From an uncultured Clostridia bacterium (GTDB lineage: Bacteria; Bacillota; Clostridia; Oscillospirales; Acutalibacteraceae), in NCBI GenBank assembly GCA_944384835.1, contig CALWUU010000044.1, forward strand, positions 1 to 64,000: 64,000 bases of DNA. The letters are read 5' to 3'. The notes beneath the pieces are model-generated. The model did not search any database and was not told the origin of the DNA. It worked only from the letters and a program-made list of their open reading frames with translations. This document shows, one piece after another, positions 9,149-17,897 of this stretch. Within the stretch, counting starts at the first letter, position 1. Every line of letters starts with the position of its first letter. The position numbers and the translations under genes were made by a program.

Positions 9149-10522
9149 TTATTTTCCCAGCAAGTTCAATACTCGTTTAGCCTGCATCTCTACATTTTCA
9201 GGAGCCGGAGCGCCTAAAACGTTACGCCCGTTTACACAGCGTTCCAAAGAGATTGCATCATAGATACCTTCATCAAAGGTATCGCAAACCGCTTTATAAT
9301 CCTCCAGCGGCAATGTTTCCAATGTTAAGCTGCGCTCAATACATTGGGCAACCAATGTGCCGGTTATTTTATAGGCATCGCGGAACGCTAAGCCTTTATT
9401 CACCAAATAATCCGCACAGTCTGTGGCATTGATAAAGCCGCGTGCCGCCGCATTGCGCATATTCTCAGGCAACACCTTCATGGTGTCTACCATAGGAATA
9501 AATGCAGTCAAACACATTCTTAAGGTATCCACCGCATCAAAGATTGCCTCTTTGTCCTCCTGCATGTCCTTGTTATATGCCAACGGAAGTCCTTTCAGCA
9601 TGGTCAGCAAAGTGACAACATCGCCAATAACTCTGCCGGATTTGCCGCGTACCAATTCAGCAATATCAGGATTTTTCTTTTGCGGCATAATGCTGGAGCC
9701 TGTGGAAAAAGCATCGTCCAATTCCACAAATTTGAATTCCCAAGAACACCATAAGATGATTTCTTCTGAAAAACGGGACAGATGCACCATAGCAAGCGCA
9801 ATGGCAGAAGCAATTTCCACACAGAAATCACGGTCTGCAACGCTGTCCAGACTATTATTGGTTACTCTTGAAAAGCCCAGCAATTCAGCAGTCATATTGC
9901 GGTTTAACGGATAAGTGGTGCCTGCCAATGCGCCTGCGCCCAACGGAAGTTCATCCATACGCGCTTTGGCATCTTTCAAGCGTCCTAGATCGCGCAGGAA
10001 CATTTCCGCATAAGCCATCAAATGGTGACCGAATGTAATGGGCTGCGCACGCTGTAAATGGGTGTACCCCGGCATAACGTCACCTTTATGGGTAATTGCT
10101 TTTTTACAAAGTACCGTAATAAGCTCCTCAATTTGACCGTATAGCGCATCACATTCTTTTTTGAGATATAGGCGGATATCCAATGCCACTTGGTCGTTGC
10201 GGCTGCGTGCAGTATGCAGACGTTTTCCGGAAACGCCGATACGCTGGGTCAGCTCTCCCTCTACAAAGGTGTGCACATCTTCCGCATTGGGGTCAATGGG
10301 CAATGTTTCATTTTGAATATCTTTGTAAATCTGTTCCAATTCTTTGCAGATGATTTCTGCTTCCGATGGTTCAATAATTCCGCAAGCACCTAACATGGTT
10401 GCATGGGCAATGCTGCCCTTGATGTCTTCCTCAATCATTCGGCTGTCGAATTTTATGGAAGAGTTAAAGTCATTTGTTTTTTGATCAATCTCTTTTGAAA
10501 AACGTCCTGCCCATAGCTTCAT
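9149..10522 (-). CDS. argH: Argininosuccinate lyase
   Basis: ArgH cleaves argininosuccinate to arginine and fumarate, the last step of the pathway. The 457-residue product belongs to the fumarase/aspartase superfamily: HTARSRNDQ (103-111), the catalytic histidine in YTHLQRAQP (His155) and the superfamily signature GSSIMPQKKNPD (275-286). The length is typical. It lies 27 bases after argG and shares its promoter. Confidence 0.96.
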   Translation of the reverse strand: MKLWAGRFSKEIDQKTNDFNSSIKFDSRMIEEDIKGSIAHATMLGACGIIEPSEAEIICKELEQIYKDIQNETLPIDPNAEDVHTFVEGELTQRIGVSGKRLHTARSRNDQVALDIRLYLKKECDALYGQIEELITVLCKKAITHKGDVMPGYTHLQRAQPITFGHHLMAYAEMFLRDLGRLKDAKARMDELPLGAGALAGTTYPLNRNMTAELLGFSRVTNNSLDSVADRDFCVEIASAIALAMVHLSRFSEEIILWCSWEFKFVELDDAFSTGSSIMPQKKNPDIAELVRGKSGRVIGDVVTLLTMLKGLPLAYNKDMQEDKEAIFDAVDTLRMCLTAFIPMVDTMKVLPENMRNAAARGFINATDCADYLVNKGLAFRDAYKITGTLVAQCIERSLTLETLPLEDYKAVCDTFDEGIYDAISLERCVNGRNVLGAPAPENVEMQAKRVLNLLGK

Positions 10523-10549
10523 GCCGGGAGCCCTCCTTATGGATTATCC

Positions 10550-11767
10550 TTAATTGAATTTACGTCCTTTTTTTGCCTGAATTTTCATAGACAAACCAAA
10601 CAGGTTAATAAAGCCTGCAGCGTCTGCCTGATTATAAACTTCATCCTCGTCAAAGGTGGCAGTATCTTCATCATACAAAGAGTATGGAGATGTCATACCT
10701 GCGTCAATGATATTGCCTTTGTACAATTTCAGTTTTACATCGCCTGTTACATATTCCTGAGTGCTGTCTACAAATGCGGACAAAGCTTCTCTAAGCGGAG
10801 TATACCATTTGCCGTCGTATACCAATTCACCGAATGTAATGGCAACTTGTTGTTTATAATGGAACGTATCTTTATCCAGGCACATTTCTTCCAATTTGTT
10901 GTGCGCATGGTACAAAATAGTGCCGCCCGGAGTTTCATAAACACCGCGGGATTTCATGCCTACCAATCTGTTTTCCAAAATATCTGCAATGCCGATGCCG
11001 TTTGCGCCGCCCAGTTGATTTAGTTTATCCATAATTTCCAAAGAACCCATGTTTACGCCGTCAATTGCGGTTGGAATACCTTTTTCAAAATGAATGGTAA
11101 CATAGGTTGCAGCGTCAGGAGCCTGTTCAGGAGAAACGCCCAATTCCAAAATCTCATTGTATTTTGGTTCGTTTGCAGGGTCCTCCAAATCCAAGCCTTC
11201 ATGAGACAAATGCCATAGATTTTTATCTTTGGAATAGTTGGTTTCTCTTGTAATTTTCAAAGGAATGTTGTGAGCCTCTGCATAGTCGATTTCTTCTTCT
11301 CTGGATTTAATATCCCACTCTCTCCAAGGAGCAATGATTTTAATATCAGGGTCAAATGCGCGTATAGACAACTCAAAACGAACTTGGTCGTTGCCTTTTC
11401 CTGTGCAGCCGTGACAAATTGCATCTGCACCTTCTTTTTTTGCAATTTCAACCAATCTTTTTGCAATCAAAGGTCTTGCAAAAGAAGTACCCAATAAATA
11501 TCTGCCTTCATAAGCAGCATTTGCTTTTAAAGTTGGCCAAATATACTCTTCAATCAATTCTTTTCTCATGTCTTCAATGTATAATTTGGAAGCACCTGTT
11601 TTAATTGCTTTTTCATTTAAGCCTTCCAATTCATCGCCTTGACCAAGGTCAGCGGAAACTGCGATCACTTCGCAATTATTATAGTTTTCTTTCAGCCATG
11701 GAATGATGATAGAAGTATCCAAACCTCCGGAATATGCCAATACTACTTTTTTAATTTGTTGTGCCAT
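10550..11767 (-). CDS. argG: Argininosuccinate synthase
   Basis: ArgG condenses citrulline and aspartate using ATP to give argininosuccinate. The 405-residue product starts with the PP-loop nucleotide motif AYSGGLDTS (11-19) and contains GCTGKGNDQ(V)RFE and TRETNYSKD segments typical of the type I enzyme. It is the first gene of the arg operon, with an AGGAG ribosome-binding site, a sigma-A promoter and an ARG-box-like site just upstream. The order argGHCJBDF with argG first differs from the argCJBDF order of Bacillus. Confidence 0.96.
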   Translation of the reverse strand: MAQQIKKVVLAYSGGLDTSIIIPWLKENYNNCEVIAVSADLGQGDELEGLNEKAIKTGASKLYIEDMRKELIEEYIWPTLKANAAYEGRYLLGTSFARPLIAKRLVEIAKKEGADAICHGCTGKGNDQVRFELSIRAFDPDIKIIAPWREWDIKSREEEIDYAEAHNIPLKITRETNYSKDKNLWHLSHEGLDLEDPANEPKYNEILELGVSPEQAPDAATYVTIHFEKGIPTAIDGVNMGSLEIMDKLNQLGGANGIGIADILENRLVGMKSRGVYETPGGTILYHAHNKLEEMCLDKDTFHYKQQVAITFGELVYDGKWYTPLREALSAFVDSTQEYVTGDVKLKLYKGNIIDAGMTSPYSLYDEDTATFDEDEVYNQADAAGFINLFGLSMKIQAKKGRKFN

Positions 11768-11809
11768 ATCTATACTCCTTTGTATCCGTTATTTCAAACA
11801 ATAAGTATC

Positions 11810-11837
11810 ATTATACGCTTTTTATTGTATATTACAA
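11810..11837 (-). promoter_or_regulatory. Promoter of the arginine operon
   Basis: On the minus strand TTGTAA (11837-11832) and TATAAT (11815-11810) are 16 bases apart, about 40 bases ahead of the argG start. No other promoter of this quality is seen within the operon. Confidence 0.7.
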
Positions 11838-11843
11838 GCACAC

Positions 11844-11861
11844 AATGTATAAATATTCATT
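11844..11861 (-). promoter_or_regulatory. ARG box (ArgR/AhrC operator)
   Basis: AATGAATATTTATACATT on the minus strand matches the ArgR consensus WNTGAATWWWWATTCANW with one mismatch in the conserved half-sites. It lies just upstream of the -35 element of the argG promoter. A second, weaker TGAAT-like match abuts it, so paired binding of an ArgR hexamer is possible. The regulator gene is not in the window. Confidence 0.65.
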
Positions 11862-12050
11862 TTGAATGAAATTTTCCTATCATAACAAAATTCACATGAT
11901 TTTTATCATTTCCTTGTAGAAATTGCAATATACTAAAAAAGAATTTCAGGAATTCACACGGAATGGTTGCAAACTTTTTTCAGAGTCTGTAATATAATAA
12001 ATAAGTATTTCATTGTATAAAAATAGATTACCATATAGGAGGATACAAAA

Positions 12051-12557
12051 ATGTCTTTAGAACCAATTGATCCAAAAACATTGGAATTAAATCCTTTTAC
12101 AACCATTGGAACAGAATGGATGTTATTAACCGCCGGCAATGAAGAAAAACATAATACCATGACCGTCAGCTGGGGCGGTTTGGGTGTGCTGTGGAGAAAA
12201 AATGTGGCTTACGTTTTTGTCCGTCCCCAGCGTTATACCATGGAATTTATGGAGCGCGAAGAATATTATTCTCTATGCGTGTTTGACGAAAGCTATAAAT
12301 CTGCCTTAAAATTATGCGGTACAAAATCCGGCAGAGATATAGACAAGGACAAAGAAACCGGTTTGACCGTCATGTTTGACCAGGCTGCGCCTTATTATGC
12401 TGAAGCAAAACTGGTTTTCATCTGCAAGAAGATGTCAAAGCAAAAAATGGATCCTAATTCATTTATAGATGACACCATCGATGAAACCTTTTATCCAAAG
12501 AAAGATTATCATGAAGTGTTCGTAGGCGATATTGTCACGATATTAAAACGCGACTAA
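12051..12557 (+). CDS. Flavin reductase-like FMN-binding protein
   Basis: The 168-residue product matches the flavin reductase-like (split-barrel FMN-binding) family. It has an N-terminal TTIGTEWMLLTAG strand, the MTVSWGGLGVLW motif (about 39-50), VFVRPQRYT and SLCVFDES in the usual order. These proteins bind FMN as small cytoplasmic dimers and act as flavin reductases or electron carriers; the substrate here is unknown. TAGGAGG lies 8 bases before the ATG. It heads a likely rightward cluster with the HxlR regulator, PEBP protein and a small membrane protein, and diverges from argG. Confidence 0.82.
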   Translation: MSLEPIDPKTLELNPFTTIGTEWMLLTAGNEEKHNTMTVSWGGLGVLWRKNVAYVFVRPQRYTMEFMEREEYYSLCVFDESYKSALKLCGTKSGRDIDKDKETGLTVMFDQAAPYYAEAKLVFICKKMSKQKMDPNSFIDDTIDETFYPKKDYHEVFVGDIVTILKRD

Positions 12558-12618
12558 TTACGGGATTCTGTTGTAAAAATAGTGCTGTAAAAAACGCTTT
12601 TTGTTAGGAGGCGTTACT

Positions 12619-13002
12619 ATGAAAATAAGAGACGTTTATACCTGTCCTTTGGAACTGACCCACGACATGATAAAAGGAAAGTGGAAACCGATTATTTTAT
12701 GGCGATTACGGCTTGGCCCTACTTCCTTGTCAAAATTGGAACGCGACATTGACGGTATTACGCAAAAAATGCTGCTGGAGCATTTAAAGGAACTGACCGA
12801 ACTTGGCTTTGTTGCAAAACATGTTTACGAAGGCTATCCCTTAAGAGTAGAATATTATCTTACAAAACCGCAAGGAGAAAAGATTTTATCCGCACTGAAA
12901 ATTATGCAGGAAATTGGAATTGACTACATGCTGGAACACGGCATGAAAGACATTCTAATTGAAAAAGGGTTGATAGAAGCACACCCACAAAAAAGTAAGT
13001 AA
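12619..13002 (+). CDS. HxlR family transcriptional regulator
   Basis: A 127-residue winged-helix DNA-binding protein of the HxlR/MarR-like family. It has the family N-terminus with a single cysteine (YTCPLELTHDMIKGKWKP), the recognition region (LERDIDGITQKMLLEHLKEL) and the wing VEYYLT. The cysteine suggests redox or electrophile sensing as in HypR/YodB relatives, which is inference. The ATG at 12619 is preferred over an upstream TTG because AGGAGG (12605-12610) is correctly spaced. Its place next to a flavin-binding protein fits control of a redox enzyme. Confidence 0.9.
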   Translation: MKIRDVYTCPLELTHDMIKGKWKPIILWRLRLGPTSLSKLERDIDGITQKMLLEHLKELTELGFVAKHVYEGYPLRVEYYLTKPQGEKILSALKIMQEIGIDYMLEHGMKDILIEKGLIEAHPQKSK

Positions 13003-13063
13003 TTTACGAAACTGATATACCGCCATATAATAAGCCTATCAAATAAATTTGGAGGTTATGAAT

Positions 13064-13567
13064 ATGAAAGTAATCAGTCATGGAATTAGAAACGGCATTA
13101 TTGAAGATAAATATGGCAAACGAGGAACACAACTCAATGAAAACGGAATGCCTACTTATTCTTTGCCCTTTGAAATCTTAGATGCCCCACAGGGCACAAA
13201 AAGCTTTGCCCTGCTGTTAGAAGACAAAGACGCTTTTCCTGTCAGCGGCGGATTTTCATGGATTCATTGGGTAGCATGCAACATTACCAGAACCAAAATA
13301 GAGGAAAACGAAAGCCAAAATGCTGAAGATTTTATACAAGGGCTAAACAGTTGGATCAGTATGCAGGGAGGACAGCAAAGCAAAGCGTTGTCTGCATGCT
13401 ACGGAGGAATGGCTCCGCCAAATGAACCTCATATTTATGAACTGCATGTTTATGCACTGGACTGCATGCTGGATTTGGAAAACGGCTTTATGATGCACGA
13501 AATGTTCCGCAAGATGGACGGACATGTGCTGGATTCCTTTACATTAAAAGGAAAATACAGCAATTGA
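13064..13567 (+). CDS. YbhB/YbcL family PEBP-like protein
   Basis: The 167-residue product belongs to the bacterial phosphatidylethanolamine-binding (Raf kinase inhibitor-like) family. It has LLLEDKDAFP (the DPD-type ligand loop), FSWIHWVACNI, GMAPPNEPHIYELHVYALD and the C-terminal FTLKGKYSN. The cellular ligand is not known for this group. The start at 13064 is chosen because GGAGG at 13051-13055 gives good spacing; an ATG two codons earlier is too close. The last four bases overlap the next gene (TTGA), implying coupled translation. Confidence 0.88.
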   Translation: MKVISHGIRNGIIEDKYGKRGTQLNENGMPTYSLPFEILDAPQGTKSFALLLEDKDAFPVSGGFSWIHWVACNITRTKIEENESQNAEDFIQGLNSWISMQGGQQSKALSACYGGMAPPNEPHIYELHVYALDCMLDLENGFMMHEMFRKMDGHVLDSFTLKGKYSN

Positions 13568-13845
13568 GTATTTTAGAAGCAATTATGCTCCTTTGTTTTG
13601 GAGCAGCGTGGCCGTTTTCTATTGTAAGATCCGTTCGATCTAAATCTACCAACGGAAAAAGTCTGGTATTCCTCATTGTTCTGATATTAGGTTACATTGC
13701 AGGTATTATCAATAAATTACTTTATCACAACGATATTGTTCTTTATTTGTATATTCTTAATTTAATTATGGTATCGACTGACGCCATACTGTGGATACGC
13801 AATAAAAAATTAGAGTGTAAACAGACGCGTCAATCTTCTTTATAA
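13564..13845 (+). CDS. Small PQ-loop/SemiSWEET-like membrane protein
   Basis: A 93-residue protein with three predicted membrane helices (about 3-20, 32-54, 58-76) and a short basic tail. The segment AAWPFSIVRSVRSKSTNGKS after helix 1 resembles the PQ-loop turn of SemiSWEET half-transporters, so it may dimerise as a small-solute carrier; this is a tentative family call. The start is TTG overlapping the PEBP stop codon, so translation is probably coupled. A strong terminator follows, making it the last gene of its operon. Confidence 0.6.
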   Translation: MSILEAIMLLCFGAAWPFSIVRSVRSKSTNGKSLVFLIVLILGYIAGIINKLLYHNDIVLYLYILNLIMVSTDAILWIRNKKLECKQTRQSSL

Positions 13846-13854
13846 ACAAATTCG

Positions 13855-13893
13855 CAGGATATCTTATGAATTATCATAAGATATCCTGTTTTT
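13855..13893 (+). terminator. Terminator after the PEBP/small membrane protein operon
   Basis: A perfect 15-bp stem (13855-13869 with 13874-13888), ATTA loop and TTTTT tail. Confidence 0.9.
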
Positions 13894-13956
13894 GTTGGTA
13901 GAGAACTGACGTTTAAGCGATTTTTGCAGAGCATCATTTTAACAGATAGAATAAAA

Positions 13957-13986
13957 TTGTTAAGATTCCGCATGTTATGATATAAT
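13957..13986 (+). promoter_or_regulatory. Promoter of the GNAT gene at 14043
   Basis: TTGTTA (13957-13962) and TATAAT (13981-13986) are 18 bases apart, about 57 bases before the start codon. An overlapping TATGAT gives a shorter-spaced alternative. Confidence 0.55.
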
Positions 13987-14042
13987 TTGATAAACATATT
14001 ACATATACGAAAAAGGCATACCAATGACAAAGGAATGATACC

Positions 14043-14639
14043 ATGGAACAAGAAGTAAACATACGTATTGCAACCGCACAGGATGCCGCTGCAGTATTGG
14101 ATATTTATGCGCCCTATGTAGAAAATACGGCGATTACCTTTGAATACACCGTACCTTCTGTGCAGGAATTCGAGCGCCGTATTTCCAATACTTTGCAAAC
14201 ATATCCATATTTGGTGGCAGAAGTAGCTAAAGAAATTGTGGGTTACACTTATGCCGGACCGTATCGGGAACGTTCCGCTTATCAATGGGCAGTTGAGGTT
14301 TCTATCTACGTGAAAAAAACAGCCAAAAAAATGGGTATAGGCAAAACATTGTATCAGGCTTTGGAGACAATTTTAAACCTGCAACATATCTCAAATTTAT
14401 ACGCATGTATTGCTGACACAGATGAAGAAGACCCCTATCTTACAAAAGACAGTATTTTATTTCATCAACGTCTTGGCTATCGTCAAGTAGGAAAATTTAC
14501 CCAATGCGGCTATAAATTTAACCGCTGGTACAATATCATTTGGATGGAGAAACAGATTCAAGTTCATACCGTACCGCCTGAGAATATAAAACCGTTTGAA
14601 GAAATACGAAAAACAGTAGAAACACAATATCTCCCATAA
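14043..14639 (+). CDS. GNAT N-acetyltransferase, phosphinothricin acetyltransferase-like
   Basis: The 198-residue product has the GNAT fold close to the PAT/Bar subgroup: IRIATAQDAAAVLDIYAPYV at the N-terminus, TFEY, VGYTYAGPYRERSAYQWAVEVSIYV (about 67-91), then the acetyl-CoA loop GIGKTL and the C-terminal FHQRLGYRQVGKF. PAT-type enzymes acetylate small amines such as phosphinothricin or methionine derivatives; the real substrate is unknown. About 25 residues beyond the fold form a charged tail. It is monocistronic with its own promoter and terminator. Confidence 0.85.
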   Translation: MEQEVNIRIATAQDAAAVLDIYAPYVENTAITFEYTVPSVQEFERRISNTLQTYPYLVAEVAKEIVGYTYAGPYRERSAYQWAVEVSIYVKKTAKKMGIGKTLYQALETILNLQHISNLYACIADTDEEDPYLTKDSILFHQRLGYRQVGKFTQCGYKFNRWYNIIWMEKQIQVHTVPPENIKPFEEIRKTVETQYLP

Positions 14640-14640
14640 T

Positions 14641-14676
14641 GAAAAAGAGTATGGATACGTCCATACTCTTTTTCTT
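14641..14676 (+). terminator. Terminator after the GNAT gene
   Basis: A perfect 15-bp stem (14641-14655 with 14660-14674) with TACG tetraloop and T-rich tail. Confidence 0.9.
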
Positions 14677-14828
14677 TCAACTCGACTTTTGAAAGATTCT
14701 GTTTGCAATTATTATATACCTCTATGTCTGAATGTTATCATTTTACTCTTTTTATTAATTGTACTAACTCTATTAAGCCTTTAAAACTAATTTCTCCTGA
14801 ATTATAAATGGATTATACTTAAAAATAA

Positions 14829-15443
14829 TTAATTTATAATCCCCAATATAGAAGAAATAATTGATAATAAATTTGATGCACATGAAAGTAAAACATCATG
14901 TTTTTTCAAAAATTGGTATAGTCTTGCTAACGATTTCTTTTGTACACCTTTCCCTTTCCTAATATCGTCTAATATTTCAAGCGCATATTTTTTCTCCTGT
15001 TGATTAACATTTGAATTTTGATGTAGAACTTCTTGATATAACTTATTAAAATCATCTGGCTCTAATATCTCTATATAGAAAAAATCCTTGTTAAATATAT
15101 ATGTATTATAAATAATACCGGGGTTTATATTTTCTATTATACAGGGTTCAGCAATAATCCTTTGAATCCCTATCTTTTTGGCTCCCCATCTCAAAACTCT
15201 ATGGTATGAGTCATCATTTTCACAATATAGGATACTATTTTGACCATACCTCTTTTTCGCTTCCTGTATTTTTCTATACTGAAAAGAATATAATGAAATT
15301 TCAAAGTGATATGTATTATCCTTTGGGTCTTCTATTTTTTTTAAATTAAAATCTTTTTCTGTATAATTTGCTCTATTATCTATTATTATTAAAAAAATCA
15401 GTATACCTACTATTATTAATAATATTACTCCAAATTCTGCCAT
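14829..15443 (-). CDS. Hypothetical membrane-anchored protein
   Basis: I do not recognise this gene. From the preferred start (ATG at 15443, GGGAG six bases before it) it encodes about 204 residues. There is one N-terminal membrane helix (about 2-22), a soluble mixed charged domain (about 25-180) and a hydrophobic C-terminal end (about 184-204) that could be a second membrane segment. The DNA is clearly more AT-rich than its neighbours, with many ATA and AAT codons, which suggests acquisition from elsewhere. It lies 46 bases after a GNAT gene on the same strand. An upstream in-frame TTG/ATG would overlap the GNAT and is less likely. Confidence 0.65.
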   Translation of the reverse strand: MAEFGVILLIIVGILIFLIIIDNRANYTEKDFNLKKIEDPKDNTYHFEISLYSFQYRKIQEAKKRYGQNSILYCENDDSYHRVLRWGAKKIGIQRIIAEPCIIENINPGIIYNTYIFNKDFFYIEILEPDDFNKLYQEVLHQNSNVNQQEKKYALEILDDIRKGKGVQKKSLARLYQFLKKHDVLLSCASNLLSIISSILGIIN

Positions 15444-15489
15444 AAAAACTCCCAATACAAATACTATAATACCGTCAAAATATAGTATC

Positions 15490-15912
15490 CTATAAATTCC
15501 ATTCCATTGTAAACTCTGTCTGACCTGTATCAGCATCTATATCTTTCTTTTTGATTTGGAAACCCTCTTTTAGATAAAACTGCAGTGCGGATTGATTTTG
15601 CTCATATACCTGTAACGTAAGAGAGGAAAAAAGCTGTTTTGCCTGGTTTAATAATTGCGTTCCTATTCCCTTACCTCTCATAGATTCCGCTACAAATATT
15701 CCTTCAATATGATGCTCTGTTAATCCTATAAAGCCTTGTGCAGAACCATTACCTTCATATACATATACGGTTGACTGGGGCAATATTTCTTTTACTTGCT
15801 TAAAATGTTTGAGCCAATATTTCTTTGGTATAAAAGCATGCGCTTGTATATTTGAACTTAGCCAAATGTTCATAACAGTATCTATATCGCTTTGTCTTAA
15901 TGTTCTTATCAT
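15490..15912 (-). CDS. GNAT N-acetyltransferase (YjaB-like)
   Basis: A 140-residue single-domain acetyltransferase: MIRTLRQSDIDTVMNIWLSSN at the start, VYVYEGNGSAQGFIGL, the acetyl-CoA-binding stretch RGKGIGTQLL (about 82-91) and the C-terminal ALQFYLKEGFQIKKKDID. The pattern and size fit the YjaB/small-molecule GNAT group. The acceptor substrate is unknown. It is 14 bases downstream of hflX on the same strand and may be read through from it. Confidence 0.85.
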   Translation of the reverse strand: MIRTLRQSDIDTVMNIWLSSNIQAHAFIPKKYWLKHFKQVKEILPQSTVYVYEGNGSAQGFIGLTEHHIEGIFVAESMRGKGIGTQLLNQAKQLFSSLTLQVYEQNQSALQFYLKEGFQIKKKDIDADTGQTEFTMEWNL

Positions 15913-15926
15913 ATTTAATTCCTAAA

Positions 15927-17186
15927 TTATTCTTCTCCCCAAATTGCGTAAGGCAATACTTGCTGCAGTAAATCCGGGGTGACCATTGCAACAAGATGAA
16001 GTCCTTCCTCAACATACTCCTCTTGCAGTACAGTACCGTCTTTGCGAATTTCAGCAGCAAGACCGCTCTTTGCAAACGGGAGCAACAGCTCTACTTTTGT
16101 ATTTTTGATTGGAAGATTTGCTTCAATGACCTCCAACAAATAGTCAACGCCTTGTCCTGTTGCAGCGCTGATTCTCACTGCGCCGCCAATCATTGGCATT
16201 CCATGAATCTCTGGAACCAAGTCGCATTTATTCAGCACGGGAATGATTGGTCTGTCTTTACAGCCCAACTCTTCCAACAATGTTTTTGTCACATTTAAGT
16301 GGACTTGTGATTCCGCACTTGACGCATCGCAAATATTTAAAATAATATCTGCCGTAGCCGCCTGTTCCAAAGTAGACTTAAATGCCTGCACTAAATGGTG
16401 CGGAAGCCTGCGTACCAATCCTACAGTATCTATGAGCATCACGGTTTTTCCACAGGGTAAACGCAAAGCTCTTGCAGTTGGGTCAAGGGTTGCAAACAGC
16501 ATGTCCTTTGCCAGTACACCTGCATCTGTTAAATAATTCATCAGCGTACTTTTTCCCACATTGGTATAACCAACCAACGCTACTGTAACAGTGCCGTCTT
16601 TTTTCCTTCGGCGGTTGATTTGTGCTCTATGTTTTTCTACTTGCTCCAGCTGTTCTTTCAAAGAATCTATTCTTCTATGAATATGACGCTTGTCTGTTTC
16701 CAATTTTGTTTCACCGGGACCTCTGGTACCAATACCACCGCCCAAACGGGACATGGCGGTACCTTTTCCTGTTAATCGGGGCAGCATGTATTTTAACTGT
16801 GCCAGCTCTACCTGCAATTTACCTTCTTTGGAAACAGCGCGTGCTGCAAAAATATCCAAAATCAACATGGTTCTGTCTATGACCCGCACATTTGTAATAT
16901 CTTCTATATTGCGTATTTGCGTCGGGGATAATTCACAGTCAAAAATCAGCAAATCAATCTCTTGCTTTTGACAAATATCCGCAATTTCCTCAATCATACC
17001 CGAACCAACACAGGTAGCAGTGTCATAAGATGGTCTTTTTTGTGTCGTGGCTCCAAAGGGCTCTGCGCCGGCAGTTTTGGTAAGCTCATATAACTCTGCC
17101 AAAGAAGCCTCGACATCATAACTTCCCGTATCTACCGCAACCAGCAAAGCACGTTCTTGTTTCTCTGTATTTTCATGCAGTTCCAT
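15927..17186 (-). CDS. hflX: Ribosome-associated GTPase HflX
   Basis: HflX binds 50S subunits and splits stalled ribosomes, notably under stress. The 419-residue product has the N-terminal HflX domain, the linker signature GPGETKLETDKR, then the G domain with G1 VGYTNVGKST, G3 DTVGLVRRLPHHLV and G4 NKCDL, followed by a short C-terminal domain. The start at 17186 is chosen because AAGGGGGAT lies just upstream; an in-frame codon 17 residues earlier lacks such a site. It lies directly downstream of the phage-like cluster, separated by about 230 bases of very AT-rich DNA. Confidence 0.95.
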   Translation of the reverse strand: MELHENTEKQERALLVAVDTGSYDVEASLAELYELTKTAGAEPFGATTQKRPSYDTATCVGSGMIEEIADICQKQEIDLLIFDCELSPTQIRNIEDITNVRVIDRTMLILDIFAARAVSKEGKLQVELAQLKYMLPRLTGKGTAMSRLGGGIGTRGPGETKLETDKRHIHRRIDSLKEQLEQVEKHRAQINRRRKKDGTVTVALVGYTNVGKSTLMNYLTDAGVLAKDMLFATLDPTARALRLPCGKTVMLIDTVGLVRRLPHHLVQAFKSTLEQAATADIILNICDASSAESQVHLNVTKTLLEELGCKDRPIIPVLNKCDLVPEIHGMPMIGGAVRISAATGQGVDYLLEVIEANLPIKNTKVELLLPFAKSGLAAEIRKDGTVLQEEYVEEGLHLVAMVTPDLLQQVLPYAIWGEE

Positions 17187-17339
17187 TTGCTTTATCCCCC
17201 TTTGTTTTGCCTGAATGTTTCTGTATCGATACTTCAAAAAATATATTTTCTAATCAACTATATTTTTCTAAAAAATATATATCTTTATGATAGTATAATA
17301 AAACTGAAAATACAAGTAAATTCCTGTTATTATGACAAT

Positions 17340-17364
17340 TGGGGCAATGCCAAACATTGCCCCA
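17340..17364. repeat. Inverted repeat between hflX and the phage cluster
   Basis: A perfect 10-bp GC-rich stem (17340-17349 with 17355-17364) lies 55 bases after the last phage gene. It lacks a good U-tract on either strand, so it is at best a weak terminator of the phage-like operon. Confidence 0.45.
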
Positions 17365-17419
17365 ACCTGTTTTCATATGTTATTTAACCCAAAATGTTGA
17401 TACTTATACATTCAAATAG

Positions 17420-17896
17420 TTAACTTGCAAATGTAACCGTACAATCCGTATGAGCGGGAATATAGTCAGTAACCGCTTTTTCCGTATCCTTTTGCGTTTG
17501 ACTTCCTTTTACGGATAACACTTGTATATCTATGTGCTGTGTACTTGGAGATTCCGTCACTGCGGCCTCAATTCCTCCCGATTCCAATATATGCAAAAAT
17601 GCCTGTTTATTAAAAAAATTCACATCAATGGCTCCGCGCATACATAATAGTTTTCTTCTTTCCTCTTCTGTACAGGAACTGAGATTCAATCCAAATAATA
17701 ATTCTCTTTCTTCTAAGCCGTAAGACACAGCCGTTGGAATGAAGGTCTCCCTTAATAGTTCATCCAGTTTGTCATGCAGCATTTGTAACCCAGCATCGTA
17801 CGCTTTTAGTTCAGCGTACAGTCTTGTATGTTCTGTTATTTCGTATATTCCAGTTGCAAGCAAAGCGGTTTGCATTGCTGTAAATGAAATGCTCAA
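17420..17896 (-). CDS. Phage tail protein, XkdU/YmfQ-like (DUF2313)
   Basis: The 158-residue product resembles the YmfQ/XkdU family that follows baseplate J in contractile-tailed phages and tailocins (gpI-like wedge position). An N-terminal helical part (about 20-55) is followed by a small alpha/beta domain (about 65-155). Assignment rests mainly on position, size and the ERRKLLCMRGA segment. It starts one base after the baseplate J stop. It is the last gene of the cluster: no tail fibre or lysis gene follows. Confidence 0.7.
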   Translation of the reverse strand: MSISFTAMQTALLATGIYEITEHTRLYAELKAYDAGLQMLHDKLDELLRETFIPTAVSYGLEERELLFGLNLSSCTEEERRKLLCMRGAIDVNFFNKQAFLHILESGGIEAAVTESPSTQHIDIQVLSVKGSQTQKDTEKAVTDYIPAHTDCTVTFAS

Positions 17897-17897
17897 A

